From contig NC_018335.1 of the NCBI RefSeq assembly GCF_000234665.1, forward strand, positions 868,001 through 932,000: a stretch of 64,000 nt of DNA, read 5' to 3'. This DNA comes from Leishmania mexicana MHOM/GT/2001/U1103. Lineage: Eukaryota; Euglenozoa; Kinetoplastea; Trypanosomatida; Trypanosomatidae. This document shows, in pieces, positions 55,985 through 64,000 of this stretch (positions are counted from its first letter, which is position 1; each line of letters starts with the position of its first letter). Under the pieces are notes generated by a model. It saw nothing but the letters and a program-made list of their open reading frames with translations, did not search any database and was not told the DNA's origin. The translations under genes and the position numbers were made by a program.

Positions 55985-56143
55985 ATGTACCGCGGCACCT
56001 CCATCCCCTTGCTTTACAAGAAGCTCGAGGGTCGGCCGGTGGACGTGTCCACCCTCTCGTGCTCATCGCGTGAGTGGGGCGCGGGACCCGTTCACGTTGT
56101 TGGGCAACTCACGTTTCTCTTCCTCCCTGTGTCTTCACAGTGA
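55985..56143 (+). CDS. Candidate small ORF, 52 residues, plus strand
   Basis: ATG at 55985 to TGA at 56141-56143. The first 28 codons (MYRGTSIPLLYKKLEGRPVD and on) have G or C at the third position in nearly all cases, unlike the surrounding DNA. The bias fades after codon 28, exactly where GTGAGT occurs (56070), and a pyrimidine tract ending in CACAG (56139-56140) lies 70 bp further on. It may be a chance ORF, a gene fragment, or a gene with a tiny intron. It lies on the strand opposite to every other gene here, which counts against it. I do not recognise the sequence. Confidence 0.2.
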   Translation: MYRGTSIPLLYKKLEGRPVDVSTLSCSSREWGAGPVHVVGQLTFLFLPVSSQ

Positions 56144-56647
56144 GAGCAGGCAACAAAGGAAGCACAGAGTGAACAATGCAGGGATAGTCCCACCAACACC
56201 ACCCATCAGCGCACAGACCCAAACAGACGCGCTCACATCATCACCCGATGACCTGCCCATCGAATGTGCACGGCACGGGCAACGGAGACATGCGAAGCAG
56301 ATGCGAAAGAAAGCAAGTCCTCCCCTTCCGCTCACCGCAGCGGCAACAACGCCGTCGCTCTCCGGCACATGGCCCTCAACAAGCATGCCTGTGATGCCTT
56401 TTTTTTCGTGGAGAGAGAGAGGAGGGAGGGGGTAAAGAGTGGGCACAGGCAGAGACGCCTACGCAGCCGCAAGAAAAAAAACGCCCACGCACGTGTTGTC
56501 ATGGCCCGGTGCCAAGCAAAGTGGCGGCGACGCAAGAACAGAAGAGGGAGAGACTCACTTGCACATACATACGTGGTTTGGGGGGGAAGGGGGAGGCACA
56601 CCACCTCACCTTGTGCAACGACTGCGTGCGTCTATGTGTCTCTCCCC

Positions 56648-56671
56648 GTGTGTGTGTGTGTGTGTGTGTGT
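56648..56671. repeat. GT dinucleotide tract
   Basis: Uninterrupted (GT)n. Confidence 0.9.
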
Positions 56672-57404
56672 CTTAGGTCTGTACGTTAGATGGTGTGCCA
56701 GTGTGTTCTCGCCAGGCTGTTTACGGAGAAGAAGGCGGTGAGAGATAGCGTGCCTCTGCCGCTCCTCCTTGCTGTTGTGGACAGCATCGTCGTCACATTG
56801 TGGTGGGGTTATACCCACCTATGTCGACCAGCTCTCTTCCCCTTCTGGGTGGCCTCGTGACTCAACAAGTACCACCTCGTACCTGTGCGGATGAGCATCC
56901 GCAGAGCATGCTCACCTTGCGTGCATGCCGGACTGGATAGTAACACGAGGGGGTCGAGGGGAGGGGCGAAGAGCGAGTAAAGGACACCACAGACGGAGGC
57001 AATGCAGCAGCGACACAACGAAAAACAAAAAGGAGGGGGAGGAGCACCCGAGAACAGCGGTGGCAGCGCCATCGCATGCGGCTCCGCCGCCATCAGTCAG
57101 TGAGCGACGGGAGAGAGAGCAAAAAACAATCGACGCCGAACAGAAGAGCGAACGACGCCACGACGCATACCGGCAAAGGCGAGCAGGCACAGAAAACGAT
57201 AGAAACATACTGCGGCTCGGCAAGGGAGGGCAGGAGACGGAGGCGAGCGTGGCGCTCTGCCAAGATGAGGGTGCCCTAACGTGCATCACGTGCTAGGAAA
57301 CACGGGAGCAGGCGCGTTCACGGCGCTTGCGAGAGCGAGCCCGCACGTGGTCTGCCGGGGCCCTCATGCAGAGCGAGAAGATGTGCGCCATGATACTTTC
57401 GACT

Positions 57405-59192
57405 CTATCGATTGAATGTCGACACCTCCCATGTGGTGGTGGTAACCTCCACTTCCCCACAGCTCGGCACCTGCGGCGGCAGCCGGTTGTGCCCGCTATC
57501 CAGCTTCTCTGCGCCGTCTTGAGTGCTCGCATGCACATCGTCGGCATCACGCCCCTCGCGCATCCGCCGTGTGCGAGTGTGAGGCACTTCCGTCATCTCG
57601 CGAGCGCCGCGCGGATCAGAGGACGTCGACGAGGACGACGATGTCTGCCTCTCCGAGGAGGTCGAAGAGGAGGTCGACCTCGCTTCGTTCTCGCCGCCTG
57701 CGCAGCTTCTCACTGCAGCAGTGCCTGCCGTGGTGCGGGTAATCGCCGCCTGCGCCGCCATGCGCTGCCGGTGCAGCTCGTTCACATTCTGGAACACCTT
57801 CCTGTCCTCCAGCACCTGCGTCTCGGCTGGCTGCGCCATCTGTGAGAAGAGGATCGCTGCCAGGATGGCGCCGACGACAGGGGCGAGCCAGTAGACCCAG
57901 ATGGACTTGAGGTCGTCGCACCTGCCGGCTAGACACATGGCCAACTGCAGCCCCGACGCGGCAGCCGGGTTGAAGGCGCCACCAGAAATGCGCCCTGCGC
58001 TGGCTGAGCCGGCGGAGATGGTCATACCGACGGCAAAGCCATAGAAGAAGTTGCCAGACTGGCGAGAGTAAGCAATATTGAGCACAACAAGGCACATAGC
58101 AAAGGTAAAGATGAGCTCCGAGAAAATACCGGAGGAGACATAGCTATTCGACACCGACGGCACAAAGATGTCCTTGTTGCCCTGAATTATCATCGCCACA
58201 ACGCCAGCAGCGAGGCCGCCGGCGAGCTGGCAAAGGATGTAGGCACAGCACTGGGTCAACTGCATCTGACGCACGAGAAACACGGCGATGGACACGGCAG
58301 GGTTGAAATGAGAACCGGAGATGTAGCCGAAGGTGAAGATTATGCTCGTGAACATGAAGCCGATCGGCAGCGGCGTCATGTTGGTGGCGTCAGAGATGTT
58401 GAAGATGCTCTCGTTGCGCACGCTCACCAGCGCCAAAGTGAGCACCCACCCAAAGGTGCCGACCAGCTCAGCGAAATAGGTTCCAAGCAGCGGGTGCAGC
58501 CGCACCCACTCTGGCACGGCAAGGAAGTCGTAACGACTCTGCAGCTTACGGAGAGCCGCCTGCCTCTGGCCGTACAGACGACCCAACTCAAATGGGTCCA
58601 GCTGTTCCTCGACCACTTTGCCATCCCGAGTTACAGAAACCGCTATCGTGTACTTGAGCGCTGGCACCTCGGTTGGGTCGAAGACACGAGTAATGTGGCG
58701 CCTGCCCGCGCGATCGAATTTGAAGCGCCTGCCCTCGCGTGTGCCCGTGGCAGACGTCGTCGTGACATCAGAGAAGGACGTGTTCGGATCATCAGTCCTG
58801 TTGCCCGCACCGCCACCGCGCCACCCCGTAATCGCCAGCGACGGGGATGCCAGAAAAGAGGCGGCCGGCAATGGGCCCTGCGACGTCGGTCGGTGCGCCG
58901 CCGAGGCAGACGTAGACGCCAACGGAGTGAGCGAAGCTTGAAGATCGGCGCTCACATTCTCGGCCGCGCTGCCCGGCACATGGATCATGTGTGACGCATC
59001 CGCCACTGTGGCGCCCAAACTGTTATTAGAAGTGGGTGAAGAGACGGCTGCCAGCGGCGTGCATGGCGGGTGCACCGCTGACCCCAATGGGGGCCCGAAA
59101 CTTAGGGGAGTCGGGGCGCCAGAGGACCAGCCACCGGCTCCGCTAGGTGAATCTGCGCCGTGGATGCCATCCGCCAGAGCATACCCCTCCAT
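57405..59192 (-). CDS. Aquaporin with long N- and C-terminal extensions
   Basis: Predicted 595 residues, ATG at 59192, TAG at 57405. The MIP core lies at about residues 230-450, with GSHFNPAV (Asn near 296) and GGAFNPAA (Asn near 408). The residue after the second NPA is Ala instead of the usual filter Arg, so the pore differs from classical water and glycerol channels. About 225 residues precede the core: a Ser/Pro/Ala-rich half, then a more ordered segment with basic clusters (EGRRFKFDRAGRRHITRVFD). About 145 residues follow, with poly-Ser runs (STSSSTSSERQTSSSSSTSS) and many Arg/Thr. Both tails should be cytosolic and could carry phosphorylation or sorting signals. Typical aquaporins have 250-320 residues, so this is about twice as long. 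It is tandem with the aquaporin at 54556 but clearly divergent from it. Confidence 0.85.
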   Translation of the reverse strand: MEGYALADGIHGADSPSGAGGWSSGAPTPLSFGPPLGSAVHPPCTPLAAVSSPTSNNSLGATVADASHMIHVPGSAAENVSADLQASLTPLASTSASAAHRPTSQGPLPAASFLASPSLAITGWRGGGAGNRTDDPNTSFSDVTTTSATGTREGRRFKFDRAGRRHITRVFDPTEVPALKYTIAVSVTRDGKVVEEQLDPFELGRLYGQRQAALRKLQSRYDFLAVPEWVRLHPLLGTYFAELVGTFGWVLTLALVSVRNESIFNISDATNMTPLPIGFMFTSIIFTFGYISGSHFNPAVSIAVFLVRQMQLTQCCAYILCQLAGGLAAGVVAMIIQGNKDIFVPSVSNSYVSSGIFSELIFTFAMCLVVLNIAYSRQSGNFFYGFAVGMTISAGSASAGRISGGAFNPAAASGLQLAMCLAGRCDDLKSIWVYWLAPVVGAILAAILFSQMAQPAETQVLEDRKVFQNVNELHRQRMAAQAAITRTTAGTAAVRSCAGGENEARSTSSSTSSERQTSSSSSTSSDPRGAREMTEVPHTRTRRMREGRDADDVHASTQDGAEKLDSGHNRLPPQVPSCGEVEVTTTTWEVSTFNR

Positions 59193-60259
59193 CTTTCTTT
59201 TTTTCCTTTGCTGGCCCTGAGTCTGCGCTCGTGCAAAGATGCGTTTATGCGAGCCGGCGGCGTCTGCTACGCGAGAAGAGTGCGAAGAACGAGAGAGCTG
59301 GCGATGTCCGGATACCGTCTGTAGCCGTTTGCACCAGATCTGTAGCGGCTACCCCCTCAGATGCGCTCGGAAAAAGGGTTCGAATGACAAAAGGCGGGAA
59401 ACAAACGCAGAAGATGCACACATACACGCACACCCACACGCTAATAATCGCCGTGCACCGGCTTGGACAGCAACGGTGAACCGCGTTCATGTGAGACAAG
59501 CAACCGCGCCGGTTGTGAATAGCGCGGCACCGAACACCATACCGAGGAGACAAACAAAGGGGAGAGGGGGAAAGATGGCAGTCGAGTGCGACGGAGAAGA
59601 GAAAGAAGGAATGGGTGTACAGCATCCGCAAAACGACGCGCTCATGTTGCCACGCAACAGCCCTAGGCTGCGTCACAGCTTGGCCGCCTCAATCGCCCAC
59701 CCGTCGAGATGCACCTACGCACGTCACACAAACGCGAGGAGGGGGGAAGGAGACAGCGGTACCACAGCAACCATGTTCATGCCAACTTCGCTGCGTGCTA
59801 CAACCCCCTCGCTGTACCAGTCGTCGCTCGAGTAAGGTGGCCGTCACCGGTGGGCGCACCAGCACATGTACACATGTCAAATGAAAGTGTATTCGAGCCG
59901 CGCGTGTATCCTTGGTGCGAAGTTCTGGTTTCAAGTTGCGGTGGAGGTGAGATCTGTGCTGTCGCGCACTGTCGCGCGCCCTCCTTTCGTGTTGCCCCGC
60001 CGCACGTCCGTGTGCCCCGCGGCAACACAAAAACGTACGACATCATAAAACGGAAGGGGGGCAGCAGCCAGCAGCGGCCTCAGAGATACGCACCGACAGA
60101 GCGAGAGCGCGAGAGAGGGGAGGCGGGTCGCACAAAAAAACGCCAGCAAGGCACGCATGTGCGGCGCTGCCATTGGGGCTCATCTCCTTCGCCACTTCCC
60201 CATCTCTCACGCCCTCATCGCTTTCTTTTCGATCCAGGTGTTCTTAGCGCTCGTTCGCT
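59193..60259. other. Intergenic region, 1.1 kb
   Basis: Between the 523-residue gene and the long aquaporin. No gene or notable element seen. Confidence 0.5.
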
Positions 60260-61831
60260 TTACACATCCCCAAAGGTGACCGTCCCGTCGGAGTTGATGG
60301 CGTGGCCATGCTCCACCAACCACGCCCGCAGTGCCTGCTGCGATGTCTGAAACCACGCTACAGCCTCCTGCTTCGTTGCGGACGACTTCATCTTTTGGCT
60401 CATGGCAGCAAACTCCGGCAGCTGCTTCAGAATGCGCCTCTGCAGCTCCATCAGCGTCGCCGTTGTACGGGCCTCGCTCGACTGCATTCCTGTCACTACG
60501 GTGCACGCAAGTGAGTCCAATGATGCGGAGCCATCTGGCGGCGCAGCAGCAGAAGACGGCCGCGGTGCCGCAGAGTTAGTAGCAAGAGCCTGGGTTGGGG
60601 GCACCGCAGGGGTAGCGACCGATGACTGCACCAGTGACCCCGAAGAATCAGACGATAGCGGGACAGTTGCGGCCGCTCGCTTTGCAGCTGCCTTTACCGG
60701 TGCAGAGGTCTCTACTCGCGCACCCACAGGTGCCGCGTTGTCGCTGCGCACCGTCGGCTGTGGCTGCGCGAACCCATCCGAAGCCCTGGCGGCGCCTTGC
60801 TGTCGCAGGGCTTCCTTCGTGCCTGCGAGGAAGGAGCGCACTGCAATGTTCGTCGCCTCCTCTCTTTCTCGCTTGCGTGCGCGTGCAGAGATGGTGTCGT
60901 CTGCGCCCCTTGACGACTTTCCTCGACCTTCGTCGCTGACGTCACCGCCGTCATCGTCCGACCAGTTGGTGGGCTTATGCAGATCTGCTTCGGCCACGTC
61001 CATTGTCTTCCAGTCCTTCTTGCTGATTCGCAGAGGTGTGTCAGAGCCCCAGGCGGCCGAGATGCTAGCGGCACTGCTGCCGGAGAAGAGAGGTCCATCG
61101 CTCGGGCCGGCAGCAGCCGTGTTCCTCTCGCCCCACAGTTGCAGTATCGGCCGTCGGAGCGGCGTGGAGGTGATGAGTGGCTTTGACGTGGACGAAGATG
61201 ACGAGTACACTGTCCTTCCATGGCCCTCGCCCTCATCGATATCCTGCTTGCGCCACGTCATGGGCAGCTGCAGCAGCACACACGTCAAATGACTGTACTC
61301 GGAGGCCGGTGTGGAAACAAGCCGCACACACTTGGTAGCTCCCCTGGCCGATGGTGTGAGGAGGCCGTCGTACTCGAGTCGCATCGGCTCTCGCCGACGC
61401 GCACGGCGCCGCTTGCGACTGCCGCTGTTGCTGCCGTGCGCGTCATCTTCGCGCGCGTTGGCGCGCCTAGCCGTGGTGTGGCTTTCCTCATTCTCATCCA
61501 AGTCCTCGCCGCTGTCGGCGTCACTGCCTACGACGGATGCATCCAGGGAGTCCTCAAAGTAATGTGAGGACACCCGCAGCTCACACGGGGGCGTGGTGCA
61601 GTCGACAGAGGGAAGGAACGCAAACAGACGCCGTTCGCGCTCCGCCGCCGCGTTCACGTGCGCATTCTCCGTGCTGGCTTTATCGACAGGGCAAATGGCA
61701 TAGCGGGTCACTGTGGTGGCTACCGCTGTGCGCTTCGTCGTCGAAGATGGAGTTGCATTGGCGGAGGCAACGGCACACGCGGGCGCCGGTCCCCGAATGG
61801 CGGGAACAAGGCCGTCGTAGCGCGGAATCAT
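60260..61831 (-). CDS. Hypothetical protein with nuclear localisation-like cluster
   Basis: Predicted 523 residues, ATG at 61831, TAA at 60260. I do not recognise the family. A strong basic cluster (SRKRRRARRREPMRLEYDG near residue 138) is a likely nuclear signal and is preceded by an acidic stretch (DADSGEDLDENEESH). A second mixed cluster (ISARARKREREEA) lies near 325. The middle is Ser/Ala-rich and probably disordered. The last 80 residues look helical and ordered (LMELQRRILKQLPEFAAMSQ, then WFQTSQQALRAWLVEHGHAI). It lies downstream of a SIDER-like element located in the 3' region of the preceding HAD gene. Confidence 0.7.
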   Translation of the reverse strand: MIPRYDGLVPAIRGPAPACAVASANATPSSTTKRTAVATTVTRYAICPVDKASTENAHVNAAAERERRLFAFLPSVDCTTPPCELRVSSHYFEDSLDASVVGSDADSGEDLDENEESHTTARRANAREDDAHGSNSGSRKRRRARRREPMRLEYDGLLTPSARGATKCVRLVSTPASEYSHLTCVLLQLPMTWRKQDIDEGEGHGRTVYSSSSSTSKPLITSTPLRRPILQLWGERNTAAAGPSDGPLFSGSSAASISAAWGSDTPLRISKKDWKTMDVAEADLHKPTNWSDDDGGDVSDEGRGKSSRGADDTISARARKREREEATNIAVRSFLAGTKEALRQQGAARASDGFAQPQPTVRSDNAAPVGARVETSAPVKAAAKRAAATVPLSSDSSGSLVQSSVATPAVPPTQALATNSAAPRPSSAAAPPDGSASLDSLACTVVTGMQSSEARTTATLMELQRRILKQLPEFAAMSQKMKSSATKQEAVAWFQTSQQALRAWLVEHGHAINSDGTVTFGDV

Positions 61832-63480
61832 GCAGAGAGGGCGCCACGGCGGAGTGGATCAATGCAACAAATCACGAAGCTCGCCAAACCGTCAAAGAAA
61901 CAGGTGCCTCCGCTGGGGTATGTTGATGGCCGCACAACCTGCCCGTGTCGCCTGCACGCTCTCTCGCTCTCCGTGAAGCTCACGTAAGGTGCAGCCTTGT
62001 CGAGCCGGTAGGACACGCCGTTTCGCTTACTCACGCTCCTTCGACGTCGGGCCGATCAAGTCGCACGCCAGCAAGCACACGTCTGCACACACACAGGCAC
62101 ACGCGAATGGGAGTGAGTCTTGCGGCCACTCTGCCCACAACTTTTCTGCTTTGAGTGCGGAGGGAGGGAGGACGGGCAGGCACGAAAGGGGCGTGCAGTG
62201 AGGCACTCCAGAACCGGAAGAGAGTGAGGGGCAAGAGAAGATGTGGGAGAAGGCAGGAGAGAAGGCCTTTTAGCCGATAAACGCCGGAGAGCGAAGCCCA
62301 ACAGCACGGTAGGCACCACTGCACACGCACACACAACGACAGTCGTCGACATGGGTGGAGCATACGGCACGGAGAGAAGGCCGAAAAACTTTTGTGGTGT
62401 GAGGCGCACAAGTATTCCCCTATCCCCACGCACTCATAACGAGCCTCTCACTGGCGTTGGACCCCTTGAAAGGTTGTCGCCTGCCCTCACTGCCCCAGCA
62501 GCACCAACGAGGGGACGGCAAATGCGTATAAGCAGCCCCTTCCCCCCCCCACGCAACACCTATTTTTAAGCCGCTCTCACGCCCATAATGTGCCTTCGTG
62601 ATGCATGTCTCAACTGTTGACCCATCTTCTCATGTGTGCCTCTTGCATATGCCCGAATGACGGAGGTGGAACGCCTCAGTTCACGGCATCAGCAGAGTCC
62701 AGCGCCCCCTCCCCCCACTTATCCCTGCCAAACGCCGAGCCCCACTTCTGGTGATGCTGGGGCCAGGCACCCACGGCGCAAGGGGGAGGGGAGGCCAGGG
62801 CGGTGCGTCGCTACCGAGATGCCGGCGACCAGGTCCTGGACGGCGCTGCGTCGGAGCACCCCCTGCGACGGCGAGCACGCTTGTGCCAACCATATGATTA
62901 GGCAGAGCGTCAGCGTGACTCGAGCGTGTATCCGACTCCCCGGCCCTCGCCCTGCCTGCTGGTGTGCGGGACGCATGCACCACGGCGAGGGGGGATGCAC
63001 GGCGTGGCGACCGGCGCGATGGGCGCGGGTCGGATGGGGTAGCGTTTGAGGCAGGGGCCGTGCGGCGATGGCACTGGGTCGGCGCACTGCTGTGACACGC
63101 GTGTCTAGAGCGCCGCTGCACGCCGCGCGAGGTGGACCTGTGACGGGGCGCGCGGGGGCTCCAGCTGAGTCTGGACTCCTCTGCTGTATGGCGTAGAGTG
63201 GACCTGTTCAGCAATGCCTTGAGATGTATCGCGATCGTGTGCGTTGACCCTCGGTGGTCCACCTTCTCCCTCCCCCCATCCCCCTGCCTTTACTGGGCAC
63301 ACTAATGCGGACGACGCAGCAGCAGAGCGGAGCAGGCGAAAAGAAAAAATGAGAGGAAAAGAGCGAAAGGGCAGAGAGCGCGAGCGCTCACGCGGCCAGC
63401 GCACTTCGCTGGGCAGATGTTGGAGGCTGGCCCACGCGACTCGTGCACAAGGAAGCCATCACGCGGAGTTCGAGCCCCCC
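61832..63480. other. Intergenic region, 1.6 kb
   Basis: 3' region of the HAD-like gene and upstream region of the 523-residue gene. Contains SIDER-like copy B (62653-63199). No gene seen. Confidence 0.55.
62653..63199 (-). mobile_element. SIDER-like retroposon, copy B (547 bp)
   Basis: Its reverse complement aligns along its length with copies A1 and A2, with many substitutions and small gaps, ending in the same TCATTCGG. Its first 220 bp (62980-63199) are nearly identical to the inverted fragment at 44061-44280. The length of about 550 bp is typical of Leishmania SIDER2. It lies in the transcript sense in the 3' region of the HAD-like gene; sense SIDER2 copies in 3' UTRs are known to promote mRNA decay in Leishmania, so it may lower expression of that gene. 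Confidence 0.72.
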
Positions 63481-64000
63481 TTAGAGCTTGATGCCGGGGT
63501 GCCCAGATCCGCAGAGTACCTCCAGCTCCTGTAGCTTCGCCTGAAGCAGTCCCCACGTCACACCCGTGGCGGGGTCGCACTGCACGTAGTGGCATCCAGC
63601 GCGCTCGCATGCAACGCGGTCGGCATCGGCGTCGCCAACGTGCACATGCCGGCTCACAGCAACACCATGATCACACACACTGTCGCCGCTTTCACACGCG
63701 GTGCGGTAGGAAGCGGCAATGTCGCGCACACCGGTCAGGATGCCTACGGGCGACGGCTTTGCGTAACCCGCATCCCGAGCCGTGATGATGCGCGAAAGCA
63801 GTGGCGACCCACCGCTTTCACCAGCCTCGAAGGCACCCAGCTGCATGAACACGCCCCGTATACGAGGATCCATGTTGGAAACCACGAATGGCGGCGCAGC
63901 CAGGAAGAGAACCGGAGACGCTGCGGCAGTGGCAGGAGGCACCGCGTCCAAGTCAGACATTGGCGTCGCCTCTGCCAGGCCTGACCGCACAGCGCTCTCG
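63481..64000 (-). CDS. HAD-like hydrolase (5' end beyond the window)
   Basis: The C-terminal 173 residues are inside the window; the frame is open to the edge. TAA at 63481. Haloacid-dehalogenase motifs appear in order: motif II Ser-region VVSNMDPRIRGVF, the motif III lysine in DAGYAKPSPVGIL, and motif IV as HVGDADADRVACERAGC with the acidic pair that binds Mg. This order and spacing match the HDHD3/REG-2-like group of small phosphatases. The nucleophile Asp motif I is outside the window. The substrate is unknown. A SIDER-like element lies in its 3' region in sense orientation. Confidence 0.75.
   Translation of the reverse strand, partial: ESAVRSGLAEATPMSDLDAVPPATAAASPVLFLAAPPFVVSNMDPRIRGVFMQLGAFEAGESGGSPLLSRIITARDAGYAKPSPVGILTGVRDIAASYRTACESGDSVCDHGVAVSRHVHVGDADADRVACERAGCHYVQCDPATGVTWGLLQAKLQELEVLCGSGHPGIKL

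Larger units (their letters stand above)
55393..57404. other. Intergenic region, 2.0 kb
   Basis: Between the two aquaporin genes. It contains a GT tract (about 56648-56671), short purine tracts and one small plus-strand ORF with strongly GC3-biased codons (55985-56143, listed separately). Confidence 0.5.

Noticed and set aside
58308..58994. Plus-strand 228-codon ORF
   Set aside because: Antisense of the long aquaporin gene.

Overview
The window reads as a stretch of nuclear chromosome from a trypanosomatid, most likely Leishmania or a close relative. The evidence is GC-rich coding sequence with G/C-rich third codon positions, no convincing introns, and every gene I accept lying on the minus strand, as expected for one polycistronic unit processed by trans-splicing. 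The long intergenic regions are purine-biased on the plus strand (pyrimidine-rich in the transcript) and full of CA/TG and GA repeats. Copies of a roughly 550-600 bp element resemble the short interspersed degenerate retroposons (SIDER) of Leishmania.

Transcription order runs from high to low coordinates. The region contains: a HAD-like hydrolase cut by the right edge (63481-64000); a nuclear-looking hypothetical protein (60260-61831); two divergent aquaporins in tandem (57405-59192 and 54556-55392); a PPR-like protein (50098-52674); an FG nucleoporin of the NUP62 type (47377-49266); an NADH-cytochrome b5 reductase (45200-46216); a gene-poor gap with a probable decayed gene (about 40976-41605); a C-14 sterol reductase of ergosterol synthesis (38638-39951); a large hypothetical protein (33466-37149); a coiled-coil hypothetical protein (31151-32512); a broken sphingosine-1-phosphate phosphatase gene (26515-28379); a probably mitochondrial hypothetical protein (23183-24037); a giant protein carrying 45 copies of a 20-residue Glu/Gln/Ala/Arg repeat (17094-21491); a CS-domain protein like CacyBP/SIP (15251-15814); a divergent cyclin (6240-7355); and the start of mitochondrial methionyl-tRNA formyltransferase (1-1301).

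The genes do not form a functional operon; neighbours are unrelated, as is normal for trypanosomatid arrays. Several act in the mitochondrion (formyltransferase, PPR protein, probably 23183-24037) and several in membranes or lipid metabolism (sterol reductase, b5 reductase, lipid phosphatase, aquaporins).

The most notable points are: (1) two SIDER-like copies with no difference seen over 606 bp, in direct orientation and flanking the cyclin gene; (2) another pair of copies in inverted orientation, 220 bp with 4 mismatches, bracketing the aquaporin segment; (3) the 45-unit 60-bp tandem array with only three variable sites and five open reading frames of six; (4) the lipid phosphatase gene with two in-frame TGA codons and one frameshift. 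I see no CRISPR, insertion sequence, tRNA or rRNA. I could not run alignments, so family names rest on motifs read by eye.
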